From Candidatus Heimdallarchaeota archaeon (GTDB taxonomy: Archaea > Asgardarchaeota > Heimdallarchaeia > Hodarchaeales > Hodarchaeaceae): 64,000 bases of DNA. The DNA lies in NCBI GenBank assembly GCA_020353515.1, contig CP070695.1:2640155-2704154 (forward strand), in the 5' to 3' direction. The number at the start of each line of letters is the position of its first letter. Position 1 is the first letter of the stretch. The position numbers and the translations under genes were made by a program. The notes below the pieces were generated by a model. That model saw nothing but the letters and a program-made list of their open reading frames with translations. It did not search any database and had not been told where the DNA came from. This document shows positions 46,023-54,346 of the stretch, piece by piece.

Positions 46023-46172
46023 GTGTATGAGATTCGAACTGTCACTCTCTATGTAGAAGAAGAACTTATTGATGCTATGGCTGAATTAGTCAGAAATGGA
46101 AAATATCCAAATCGTTCTGAATTTGTACGTTCTGCCATTCGTGATCTCATAGACAAATATCAAGAGTCCTAG
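46023..46172 (+). CDS. ribbon-helix-helix (CopG-type) DNA-binding protein
   Basis: A 49-residue gene starting at GTG with a GAAGG Shine-Dalgarno just upstream. The ribbon strand is IRTVTLYVEEELIDAMAELV and the second helix unit is RSEFVRSAIRDLIDKY, a textbook RHH domain that binds DNA as a dimer. No toxin or other partner is adjacent, so it is more likely a small regulator than an antitoxin. It is short enough to be missed by routine gene calling. Confidence 0.85.
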   Translation: MYEIRTVTLYVEEELIDAMAELVRNGKYPNRSEFVRSAIRDLIDKYQES

Positions 46173-46207
46173 AATTATTTTTAAGGGATAATCACCAATG
46201 TATTAGT

Positions 46208-47140
46208 TTAACTATTCTCTTCAATCCAATTACCGATGAGAGGAACAACACTTACTGTGGTAAGACCAATAATATTTGTTTTGATAGTGTCAGTTGCAAT
46301 TATAAGCGTGGGATTAACTTTTCGCATCGTAGCAAAGTTAGGAGGAGAATGAACTGCATGTATATAGGCCAAAATTATTTCTTTTGCACCTTTATCCTTT
46401 GCAATTTTTGCAGCACCAATCATTGTTTTTCCTGAGCTGACTAAATCGTCAATAATGATAACTGTTCGATTCTTAAGTTCGAAAGAAAGGCCTTCCAGTT
46501 TTTGGGTAATTTCCCCAGTTTCTAGATTTCTTATTTTTTGGATAGCAGCGAAATAAGGCGTGTTCATAGCTTTTGCTAGTCCTCTGGCTAAAAAAAGCGC
46601 ACCTTCGTCTGGAGAAAGACAAATACTCTCTTGAGGAGAAGAGACACGTGATTTCAAAGATTTCCCTAAAACTGGTATCGCAGAAAGATCGCTAGCCTGA
46701 GATTTTGTAAAAAAATGAGCAATATCTACCTTTCCATGAGTATGCGAATTAATGGTAATAAAATCATCTATTCCAGCAGATTCCAAAGCTGAAGCGAGAT
46801 GTTTACTTGAAATGGGTTCCCCTTTCCGAGTTTCCCTATCTTGTCTGGAATAAAGATGATATGGCATAATGCAAGATATTCGAGCAGGATTATGTCGTTT
46901 CACATTATAAATTGTCCAAAGCAGGGAAATTAAATATTGGTTCTTAGGTTGATTCAGTTCCAGCTGCATAGCTATAACAATGTGGTTTCCTTTCAGTTGA
47001 TCCTCCTCAGATAATTGTAAGCGGGGACAAACTTCGCCGTCAGGAAAAATTCTATGGTCAATTCCAACAAAAGCTGAGGATGATAATGTTTCTGAAATTT
47101 TACCCGCAAATTCTGGGTTTCCTACCAGTATAACACCCAT
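46208..47140 (-). CDS. prs: ribose-phosphate pyrophosphokinase
   Basis: This enzyme makes PRPP for nucleotide, histidine and cofactor synthesis. The conserved parts are HRIFPDGEVCPRL, CIMPYHLYSRQDRETRKGEP (active-site loop), TINSHTHGKVDIAHFF, CLSPDEGALFLARGLA, and the PRPP loop IIDDLVSSGKTMIGAA. The frame is open to 47245, but the extra 35 residues are unlike the family. The ATG at 47140 (MGVILVGNPEF) is the natural start, giving 310 aa. Confidence 0.95.
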   Translation of the reverse strand: MGVILVGNPEFAGKISETLSSSAFVGIDHRIFPDGEVCPRLQLSEEDQLKGNHIVIAMQLELNQPKNQYLISLLWTIYNVKRHNPARISCIMPYHLYSRQDRETRKGEPISSKHLASALESAGIDDFITINSHTHGKVDIAHFFTKSQASDLSAIPVLGKSLKSRVSSPQESICLSPDEGALFLARGLAKAMNTPYFAAIQKIRNLETGEITQKLEGLSFELKNRTVIIIDDLVSSGKTMIGAAKIAKDKGAKEIILAYIHAVHSPPNFATMRKVNPTLIIATDTIKTNIIGLTTVSVVPLIGNWIEENS

Positions 47141-47276
47141 GATTAAAGAAACTCCTGCTGTTCTTACATGATCATGATGTTTGTAATGGTATATTATAGT
47201 TAATCTAAAGAGAAAATCTAAATAAAAGTACAGATCACTCAACAATCAGCTCAAGAAAGATGAAGAGAGGAGCTTT

Positions 47277-48542
47277 TTGAATAAGAAGCAAAAAAACAAC
47301 ATTGAAACTAAGAAGAATAGTAAATGGTATTCAGGGAACGTTTTATTACTGGGTCTCGTATCTTTCTTTGCAGATATATCAGGAGAAATGATGACTCCTG
47401 TATTGCCCCTGTTTATTGCTGCATTAGGTGGCTCTAGTATAGTTGTTGGATTTATCGGGGGTTTAGGAGATGCTGTTGCGAATATTGTAAAAGTCATTTC
47501 TGGGTACTTAGCTGACAAAACAGCAAGAAGAAAACAGCTGATTGCAGTAGGATATGGCATTCCTTTTTTCGCAAAGCTTGGAATTGGCCTATCAAACTCT
47601 TGGGAACAAGTACTAATCTTGAAACCGACAGAAAGGCTGGGAAAGGGAATTCGAGGTGCTCCCCGCGATTCATTATTAGCTGATTCAATCCCTTTCGAGT
47701 TAAGAGGAAAAGCTTTTGGCTTCCATCGAATGATGGACACAGCAGGAGCCATTATTGGATCATTTCTAGCATTAATTATTGCTCTTCTCTTTTTCAATGT
47801 TTTAATTAGTGAATTAGAAATTCTCAAGATTATCATAATCATATCCGCCTTCATATCATTACTTGCAGTAATTCCGATATTTTTTATCTCTGATTCAGCG
47901 GAACTAACACCTAAAGGAGAGCAACGAAAAATAAGTTTAGTCCAAAATCTTAAAGAATTGCCGAAGAGCTATTATAAATTTTTAATTGTCTCAATAATCT
48001 TTGGTTTAGCTAATTTTACTATCCTCCTGTTTATTCTACATTCAAAAAATGTTGTTCTAGGAATAGATGAGACATCACCCCCTCTTGTCTTAATAACAAT
48101 CCCAATTATTATTTTTATCTGGTTCAATATAGTTTATACGGTTTTATCAATTCCTTTTTGTGATTGGTCTTACAAGTATTGGCGGAAACCAGTTTTTGCA
48201 ATTGGTCTCGCTCTATTTGCCATTACATGTTTTGGTTTCCTATTCACTACGATTTTTATCCTGCTTTTCTTATTCTTTGGAATATATGGAGCCTTTAATG
48301 CAGCAACTGATGGAATCCAAAAAGCATTTGCAGTAGATCTACTTCCCCAAGATCTTAAAGGAACGGGAATAGGATTATTGCAGACTTTAATGGGGTTTGC
48401 AGGCATTCTTGGTGGATTTATTGCTGGTTACCTATATAATTTTGAAGCTAATCTTGCGTTTATTTATGGAGGGATTATGACAATCATTGCATTAGTTTTA
48501 TTGCTGCTAACCACCTTCACGTCTAAAGAGAGGGCTTCTTAA
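47277..48542 (+). CDS. major facilitator superfamily transporter
   Basis: This is a twelve-helix transporter. Helix 1 region reads VLLLGLVSFFADISGEMMTP. The MFS motif A loop is SGYLADKTARRKQLIAVGYG (helix 2-3) and the central stretch is GKGIRGAPRDSLLADSIPF, which is shared by a group of uncharacterised MFS proteins. It is 421 aa. The start is TTG at 47277 with a GAGGAG ribosome binding site. The substrate is unknown. Confidence 0.88.
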   Translation: MNKKQKNNIETKKNSKWYSGNVLLLGLVSFFADISGEMMTPVLPLFIAALGGSSIVVGFIGGLGDAVANIVKVISGYLADKTARRKQLIAVGYGIPFFAKLGIGLSNSWEQVLILKPTERLGKGIRGAPRDSLLADSIPFELRGKAFGFHRMMDTAGAIIGSFLALIIALLFFNVLISELEILKIIIIISAFISLLAVIPIFFISDSAELTPKGEQRKISLVQNLKELPKSYYKFLIVSIIFGLANFTILLFILHSKNVVLGIDETSPPLVLITIPIIIFIWFNIVYTVLSIPFCDWSYKYWRKPVFAIGLALFAITCFGFLFTTIFILLFLFFGIYGAFNAATDGIQKAFAVDLLPQDLKGTGIGLLQTLMGFAGILGGFIAGYLYNFEANLAFIYGGIMTIIALVLLLLTTFTSKERAS

Positions 48543-48632
48543 AAAATATGATTTTAATATTAGTATGATCTGTTTAACGTAAGAATTTATCCTCATATTA
48601 GTATGAGCTCCAAAACGGAAGCAAAATTTAAG

Positions 48633-48737
48633 CGGGCACAGAGGGATTTGAACCCCCGACCAACAGGTATCTTCAGTCAAATTCTTAAAATATGAACATT
48701 AAAAGCCTGTCGCTCTACCTGGCTGAGCTATGCGCCC
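48633..48737 (-). tRNA. tRNA-Lys(UUU) with 37/38 intron
   Basis: The acceptor GGGCGCA pairs with TGTGCCC (one G-T) and the discriminator is G. The D-arm is GCTCAGCCAGGTAGAGC. The anticodon stem ACAGG/CCTGT encloses CTTTTAA plus a 31-nt intron (about 48668-48698). The T-arm is CGGGGG-type with TTCAAAT. Mature length is 74 nt. Confidence 0.94.
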
Positions 48738-48749
48738 TTAGGTTTCTGG

Positions 48750-48854
48750 CGCCCCGGTCGGGATTTGAACCCGAGTCGGATGGGTTCGGCAGACTATCAG
48801 AGTTGATAAGGCTTTGACAGCCATCAATGCTAGGCCAGACTACACCACCGGGGC
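48750..48854 (-). tRNA. tRNA-Asp(GUC) with 37/38 intron
   Basis: The acceptor GCCCCGG/CCGGGGC with discriminator G, and the T-arm CTCGGG-TTCAAAT-CCCGA, frame a D-arm of the Glu/Asp type. The anticodon stem GATGG/CCATC encloses CTGTCA, C and a 30-nt intron (48785-48814, internal helix TATCA/TGATA). The mature length is 75 nt. It is 12 nt from the tRNA-Lys gene and may share its transcript. Confidence 0.94.
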
Positions 48855-49041
48855 TAGATACCAAGTGAAGGTCTTAATTACCTTAGCGATAAATAAGCGT
48901 CCACGTCTGTCCCTTCTTTCTCAATTTTTTAAATTGATCCTCTCTTAAAGAAGTTCCTGCATAACCTTAAAATCCTAGAGCCATTGCAAGGAAAATTGCC
49001 GAATACCCCTTCGTGTAAGGTGATTACCCCTAATTATATGT

Positions 49042-49262
49042 GCTGGGGTGGCTTAAACGATAATAATCATTTTATCGTGGCGAAGCCTGGTATAATCATA
49101 CTGTCTATAGTCAGAATGCCGAGAGCGCGGGACTCATAATCTGAGAACAATTCTCATAGCGTTCTAAGGGCACGAATCTCGCTTTCAGACGAGACATCCC
49201 GAAGTCGGGGGTTCGAATTTAGGTAAAATGCATTTTATCAAACGAAAAGCCCCCCCCCAGCA
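49042..49262 (+). tRNA. tRNA-Met(CAU) with four introns
   Basis: The acceptor GCTGGGG/CCCCAGC, discriminator A, T-stem GGGGG/CCCCC and anticodon arm CGGGA-CTCATAA-TCCCG are all clear once insertions are removed. Proposed introns are: D-loop 49056-49083 (helix CGATAA/TTATCG), D-loop 49093-49122, anticodon loop about 49140-49196, and T-loop about 49219-49249 (palindrome TAAAATGCATTTTA). The remaining D-arm is GCTTA-GCCTGGTA-GAGC, nearly the same as in tRNA-Lys. Introns make up about 146 of 221 nt and leave about 75 nt. The type is elongator Met by sequence, but an Ile(CAU) identity cannot be fully excluded. Confidence 0.87.
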
Positions 49263-49341
49263 TGTTTATTTCAATCTAACAATTTCAGGAAATAATGTAT
49301 AGAGAAAATCAATATAACAGAAGACATGGTAATCATTATAT

Positions 49342-49448
49342 GCTCCGATAGTGTAGCTCGGCCCATCATTCAGGGCTCTCAATGAAAGTCTATTAATCAG
49401 ATTTTCAGGAGCTCCCCTGTGACCCGGGTTCAAATCCCGGTCGGAGCA
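49342..49448 (+). tRNA. tRNA-Glu(CUC) with 37/38 intron
   Basis: The acceptor GCTCCGA/TCGGAGC, D-arm and T-arm CCGGG-TTCAAAT-CCCGG match the tRNA-Glu(UUC) gene at 37584. The anticodon stem CAGGG/CCCTG encloses CTCTCA, C and a 32-nt intron (49382-49413). Unlike the UUC gene, there is no T-loop intron. Mature length is 75 nt. Confidence 0.94.
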
Positions 49449-49499
49449 TTCCTTATCCTTCGATAGAATCCAGAATGAGAATTTTTTCTATTTATATAC

Positions 49500-50864
49500 T
49501 TACCCAAATAATCCCTCAAAACCAGGTGGGATCCCACCAGGAGGAGCCCCACGGCGTCCTCGCATTTTTCGCATCGCTTTTAATGATTTTGAAGCTTGGT
49601 TAAACTGGTTTAAAAGGAGTTTTACTTCTTGAGGGGAAGTACCTGATCCTTGTGCTATCCTTTGAATACGTCTACCTTTAATTATTCGAGCATTATCCAA
49701 TTCTTCCTCTGTCATTGAATTACAAATTGCGATAAATCGTTTCACATTTCTTTGACCTTCTGCTTCTAATATGGGTTGTTGACCCGTTATAGCACCAACT
49801 CCAGGTATTTTGGAAACCAATTTTCCTATAGATGATTGCTTACTCGCATTCTCCATTTGGATTTTAAAATGTCGTAGAGTTAATTTTCCTTTTTTGAAAG
49901 CATCGCGAAGTTCAGCCGTGTCTTGCTCATCAAATGCTTCGTTAACACTTTCTATTAAACCCTCGATATCACCAAGCCCTAAGAGAGATCCAACAAATCG
50001 AGTTGGATTAAACTCCTCTAAATCTTGAATTTTTTCCCCGTCACCATAAAATCGAATTTTTGCTCCTGTTACAGCAACAGCAGAGACAGCCCCTCCACCT
50101 TTAGCGGAACCATCCATCTTTGTTAAAATGATTGACCCAATAGGGGTTGTACGATTAAAAGCATCTGCTTGTGCTTGAGCTTGTTGACCTATTGTAGCAT
50201 CAATCACTAGGATAATTTCTGTGGGTTTAGCTATTTTAGCAATTTCTTGCATTTCTTTTAATAAAGCTTTTTCCTCTTTATGTCGTCCTGCTGTATCTAG
50301 TAATATGAGATTGATATTCCTTTTCTCTTTAAAATAGCTTAATCCTTTTTTAATTATTTTTGAAGCTTTTTTCTCCTTTTCATCCCCAAAAACCTCAACA
50401 TTAATGGGAGCAAGATATTGTTGAAGTTGAGCTAAAGCACCGGGTCTAAACGTATCACCTCCTATAACTCCAACGGAATATCCCCTTTTCTGGAAATAAT
50501 TTGCAGTTTTCCCGATACATGTTGTTTTACCTGATCCTTGGATACCGATGAACATTAAAATAGATAAATCATCAGGATTTAGGCGTAAAGGAGTAAATTT
50601 CTTACCCAATAGGCTGGCCAGTTCATCATAGATCACTTTCAGAGTATAATCTTTACGACTAATAGCCATAGGTAAGATGTCTTTGAGAGCTCTCTCACGT
50701 ACTCTTTCAGTAACATTTAGTACTAAATCAAGGTTAACATCAGCTGCAAGCAGAGCGTTTTCTAAATCATTAATCAATTCATTGATCAATCTCTCATCAA
50801 CAATGGGTGCACCACGAATTTTCATGATTGTTTTACGTAATGATGAGCTTAAAGTATCTAGCAT
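49500..50864 (-). CDS. srp54: signal recognition particle protein SRP54
   Basis: This is the GTPase that binds signal sequences and SRP RNA for membrane targeting. The N domain runs to residue 90. The G domain has GIQGSGKTTCIGKTANYF (P-loop), GGDTFRPGALAQLQ, LLDTAGRHKEEKALL and LTKMDGSAKGGGAVS. The M domain has GKLVSKIPGVGA and ends GGIPPGFEGLFG, with RRIQRIAQGSGTSPQEVKLL as its SRP-RNA-binding segment. It is 454 aa, complete. Confidence 0.97.
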   Translation of the reverse strand: MLDTLSSSLRKTIMKIRGAPIVDERLINELINDLENALLAADVNLDLVLNVTERVRERALKDILPMAISRKDYTLKVIYDELASLLGKKFTPLRLNPDDLSILMFIGIQGSGKTTCIGKTANYFQKRGYSVGVIGGDTFRPGALAQLQQYLAPINVEVFGDEKEKKASKIIKKGLSYFKEKRNINLILLDTAGRHKEEKALLKEMQEIAKIAKPTEIILVIDATIGQQAQAQADAFNRTTPIGSIILTKMDGSAKGGGAVSAVAVTGAKIRFYGDGEKIQDLEEFNPTRFVGSLLGLGDIEGLIESVNEAFDEQDTAELRDAFKKGKLTLRHFKIQMENASKQSSIGKLVSKIPGVGAITGQQPILEAEGQRNVKRFIAICNSMTEEELDNARIIKGRRIQRIAQGSGTSPQEVKLLLNQFNQASKSLKAMRKMRGRRGAPPGGIPPGFEGLFG

Positions 50865-51013
50865 CTATATTAAACTCCATTGGTTTTTCTATTTCTTTGA
50901 AGACGATATAGGACCCTCATTACACAAGAGATCTGTTTGTTTGAACCTCGGTGAATGTATGCAATAGTTCTGAAGTGAGTTATTCATCTTTACTGGTAAC
51001 TGATTAATAAATT

Positions 51014-51583
51014 TTATTCCAAGGGCATTTTATCATTAATGATAAAATTTGGTTTAATGTCATCTAAAAGATAATTGAGAATTGTTATCGTCTGAGAGGT
51101 TAAATATTCAGTGGATCCTAGGGAGAATTTTGGAAACTTCGAAAAATACTGGTAAATTTCTTCTTGAAATCCTAATTGATCACCGAGTAAGAATGAATCA
51201 AACTCATTAAGTAGATTAAGAGATTGCTCTCCCATTCTATCGATAACGACAAATTTCTGCTTCTTTAGACATTGTTCTAGGCTGGATGAATAAAATTTTA
51301 TCCCAGGATACGAATGACCGTTAAACACGTGTTTCAATACTCCTGCTATCGCTCTTTCATCTGGATTTATCCCACGAACTTCTTCACCCCAAATTTCCAA
51401 AATTTTATTGTTAATCTGAAAATAAATAATAAAGATAACATCTTTCCTAAAATCATTGGAGAGGAAGAAAGCTGCATTAATACACCGACACAGAACATCT
51501 AACCGCCCATATCCTGTTAATGAATTTAAAGAAAGGTGTTTAGAAGTATCAACTGTGTTTGAAATCACAAAAAACCATCTCAT
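51014..51583 (-). CDS. trmY: tRNA pseudouridine-54 N1-methyltransferase TrmY
   Basis: This archaeal SPOUT enzyme methylates pseudouridine 54, the product of Pus10, in the tRNA T-loop. The N-terminus RWFFVISNTVDTSKHLSLNS and the following GYGRLDVLCRCINAAFFLSN are typical, and the C-terminal LGDQLGFQEE and SLGSTEYLTSQTITILNYLL form the SAM site. The ATG at 51583 fits the family, and an upstream start would add 12 residues. It sits opposite its partner gene pus10, 204 nt away. Confidence 0.94.
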   Translation of the reverse strand: MRWFFVISNTVDTSKHLSLNSLTGYGRLDVLCRCINAAFFLSNDFRKDVIFIIYFQINNKILEIWGEEVRGINPDERAIAGVLKHVFNGHSYPGIKFYSSSLEQCLKKQKFVVIDRMGEQSLNLLNEFDSFLLGDQLGFQEEIYQYFSKFPKFSLGSTEYLTSQTITILNYLLDDIKPNFIINDKMPLE

Positions 51584-51786
51584 GATAATTTTTCTGCTCC
51601 TAAAATTCTGGTTGACCAAAATTAACTATTTAATTGCAGCTAAATTCATTTATTTGTCTGCTTATTTATTCTATAGAAAATAAGTAAAATAACTTCATGA
51701 AAATGAGATATTTAGATAAATTACTTTTCAAAATAATTAGATTTAATCCTTCTATTCCTTTTCATTACTAATGAAGGGTTTTATAA

Positions 51787-53142
51787 ATGGAAACATCAAT
51801 CTTTAATAAGGCTAAGCACCTAATTACGCATGTCCATTGCTGTAATTCCTGCCTAGGTCGGCAATTTGGCAATTTATTGTCAGGATTATCAAATAAAAAA
51901 CGAGGTGAAGCATTAAAAATTATACTCTTGATGGAATGGGAAAATATTCATCGATTGTTAAAAAAAGAACCTCCAAAATCATCATCACTGTTATCTGAAG
52001 ACTTCAATATTGGAAAAATGTCAATTCAACGTTTTTTTTCAGAGATTCAATCTGCAAGTACTCATTGTGAAATTTGTCAAGGGAATCTTTATCCCCAAAA
52101 ACTAAAGGAATTAGCCAACAGTGCTCTAGAAGCGCTCAATGAATATGAATTTTCAACATTTCTTGTGGGAAGTCAGTTCCCTCCGTCAATAATAGATAAA
52201 GAAGATACAATTCGAAGTACCTATAATCTCGAATTTGGAGAATCAATTAAATCAGAGTTTAACCGTGAAATTGGTAAAATACTACAAGAACAACTAACCC
52301 TTGCAACAGTTGACTTCAAAACACCTGACATTGTCATAACATTTAATCTCCGTAGTGATCAGATAACCATTAAAACGAATCCTTTATTCATCCTTGGGAG
52401 ATATAGAAAATTCGAACGCGGAATTCCACAATCAAAATGGTTCTGTCGTGAATGTAGAGGGAAGGGTTGTGAGTATTGTAATTTCACGGGGAAAATGTAC
52501 CAAGAATCTGTGGAAGAATATATTTCTGAGCCTTTCCTTTCTGCAGCTAAAGGTACAGCCAGTAAATTTCATGGTTCAGGTCGAGAAGATATTGATGCCC
52601 GTATGTTAGGAACTGGAAGACCATTTATTCTTGAAATTTCAGAACCAAGGAAGAGAAACTTAAATCTCACCGAAATCATGGAGATAGTAAACGAAAAAGC
52701 AGGAGGGAAGGTTGAAATTGACATCGAAGGAATAACCAACAGATCTAAAGTTCGTGAACTTAAGACACGTTCAAGTAGGAATGCAAAAGGTTATCGAGTG
52801 ATTATTTCCTTAGATCCCCCCATAAAGCTTGAAGAACTGGAAATCTTAGCCATTGCAGATGAATTTTCAGATTTACTTATCCAACAGCGAACTCCATTAC
52901 GAGTAGTTCATCGTCGAGCTGATAAGATTCGATCTAGAAAAGTTCAAACATTTCGAATTGAGAAATTTGAACCACATCAATTGACTGCTTATGTGGTTTG
53001 TGAGGGAGGGTTATATGTGAAAGAGTTAATCAGTGGGGATGAGGGGCGAACTCAGCCGAATCTTTCTGAGCGTCTTAATACTACTGCTGTGGTTACTCAA
53101 CTTGATGTCATAGAAGTTTTGAGTGAGAAGGACTCTTTTTAA
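51787..53142 (+). CDS. pus10: tRNA pseudouridine synthase Pus10
   Basis: This enzyme makes pseudouridine 54 and 55 in archaeal tRNAs. The N-terminal zinc and THUMP part has CCNSCLGRQFGN and CEICQGNL. The middle has a second cysteine cluster CRECRGKGCEYCNFTGKMYQ. The catalytic region is FHGSGREDIDARMLGTGRPF, with Asp of DIDAR as the nucleophile. YVCEGG-like VVCEGGLYVKELISGDEGRT is close to the end. It is 451 aa. TrmY, which acts on the same base, is the divergent neighbour. Confidence 0.95.
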   Translation: METSIFNKAKHLITHVHCCNSCLGRQFGNLLSGLSNKKRGEALKIILLMEWENIHRLLKKEPPKSSSLLSEDFNIGKMSIQRFFSEIQSASTHCEICQGNLYPQKLKELANSALEALNEYEFSTFLVGSQFPPSIIDKEDTIRSTYNLEFGESIKSEFNREIGKILQEQLTLATVDFKTPDIVITFNLRSDQITIKTNPLFILGRYRKFERGIPQSKWFCRECRGKGCEYCNFTGKMYQESVEEYISEPFLSAAKGTASKFHGSGREDIDARMLGTGRPFILEISEPRKRNLNLTEIMEIVNEKAGGKVEIDIEGITNRSKVRELKTRSSRNAKGYRVIISLDPPIKLEELEILAIADEFSDLLIQQRTPLRVVHRRADKIRSRKVQTFRIEKFEPHQLTAYVVCEGGLYVKELISGDEGRTQPNLSERLNTTAVVTQLDVIEVLSEKDSF

Positions 53143-53288
53143 TACTATTTCTAGAAAGATTCTTCAATTTTAAAAGAAATCCAAAAATAGGTTAAGAAAA
53201 CTCCTTTCTAATGGTGTCACTGAAGCCTAAAGCCCTCTCTTGGACTTAAAAACCAAAGAATAGCTAAAATACTTGGAGAAAAGACAGA

Positions 53289-53585
53289 ATGGTAAAGAAA
53301 TCAAAAGGTGTGAACTTTAGGACACGGAAACTTTTTTCTAAACATCCAAGGAAACGAGGTTTACCTTCTTTATCCCGAACATTGGCAAATTATGAGGTGA
53401 ATTCCAAAGTAAACATTGTAATTGAACCCAGTATCCAAAAAGGACGACCTCATAGAAGATTTCATGGAAAGACTGGAATTGTTTTGGAAAAACGAGGCCA
53501 AGCTTATTTAATCCAAGTTTCAGATGGAAATAGCCTCAAAAAAGTAATTGCTCGACCCGAACATCTGAAAGCACAATTGCAATGA
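53289..53585 (+). CDS. rpl21e: 50S ribosomal protein L21e
   Basis: A 98-residue SH3-like ribosomal protein with the family segments RTRKLFSKHPRKRGLPSLSR, VNIVIEPSIQKGRPHRRFHG and KTGIVLEKRGQAYLIQV. The length is normal. It is followed 34 nt later by the Rpb4/RpoF gene, a conserved archaeal order. Confidence 0.97.
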   Translation: MVKKSKGVNFRTRKLFSKHPRKRGLPSLSRTLANYEVNSKVNIVIEPSIQKGRPHRRFHGKTGIVLEKRGQAYLIQVSDGNSLKKVIARPEHLKAQLQ

Positions 53586-53619
53586 AGAACTGATAGATTT
53601 GTAGGATTGGTAATTAAGA

Positions 53620-54012
53620 ATGGTTAGAAAAGTCCTGGATGAGAAACCAATTACTTTAGGGCAAGTATATGAACTCTTGAAAATACGGGAAGAAACAGGT
53701 ATAAATTATGTGCAACGGGTCACAGCACAGCATGCTGAAAAACTCTCACGCGATGCTGCCTTTTCAGAGGAAGCTATTCAGACAATAAAGGAAGAATTTG
53801 ATCTTCCTCGAATACTAGTTGTCCAAATATTAAATATAAATCCTAAGACATCAATTGATGTTAAAGCAATAACTGGTGATCGACTTTCTGACGATCAAAT
53901 AGATCAACTTCTTTCACGTTATACAGAGTATGTTACTTTGGCTGCAACAAAAGACAAGGAAATTTCTGAGGAAGAAGAGGAAGAAGTGGAAGAAGGATTT
54001 GAAGATCTCTAA
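53620..54012 (+). CDS. rpoF: DNA-directed RNA polymerase subunit F (Rpb4)
   Basis: This subunit pairs with RpoE (Rpb7) to form the polymerase stalk. The Rpb4 core is EKPITLGQVYELLKIREE, SRDAAFSEEAIQTIKEEF and NINPKTSIDVKAI. A C-terminal acidic tail (EISEEEEEEVEEGFEDL) is present. It is 130 aa. The usual archaeal next gene (DUF655) is missing here; a tRNA-Pro gene follows after 198 nt. Confidence 0.93.
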   Translation: MVRKVLDEKPITLGQVYELLKIREETGINYVQRVTAQHAEKLSRDAAFSEEAIQTIKEEFDLPRILVVQILNINPKTSIDVKAITGDRLSDDQIDQLLSRYTEYVTLAATKDKEISEEEEEEVEEGFEDL

Positions 54013-54210
54013 TATTTTTCACTCATTTTCTTTAAGAGAGTACTAATAGATAACTATTCATCGCTTGACTGATCTCTTCTGAAAGGATTACATATTCTGC
54101 AGCTTAATTCTACTTGAAATTTCTCCATCTTGTTGTACCAACTAAAATTAAATTTCAAAAGTAGTAAAAAGAATAAAGAAAATCATTGAGTTAAAGTACG
54201 ATTCTAATAA

Positions 54211-54346
54211 AGGGACGTGGCTTAGTTTGGAAAAGTTCCCGGTTCGGGTCCGTAAGCCGATTTCGGCTGGCGGCGTAACTCCGGGAGATCGGGGGTTCAA
54301 AGTTATTACGGCTGTGCGCCGTGTTATGAAAATCCCTCCGTCCCTA
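54211..54346 (+). tRNA. tRNA-Pro(CGG) with anticodon-loop and T-loop introns
   Basis: The acceptor is AGGGACG/CGTCCCT with discriminator A, and the D-arm GCTT...AAGT is intact. The anticodon stem CCCGG/CCGGG encloses TTCGGG, T and a 31-nt intron (54249-54279, helix AGCCG/CGGCT). The T-stem GGGGG/CCCTC encloses TTCAAA, T and a second 31-nt intron (54302-54332, helix ACGGC/GCCGT). Removal of both gives 74 nt. Confidence 0.9.

Noticed and set aside
46023-46172. Antitoxin of a toxin-antitoxin pair
   Set aside because: Neighbours are a tRNA-modifying enzyme and PRPP synthetase; no toxin gene is adjacent.
47246-47854. Long open frame opposite the MFS gene
   Set aside because: Composition is that of the antisense of a membrane protein, with no conserved motifs; shadow of the real gene.
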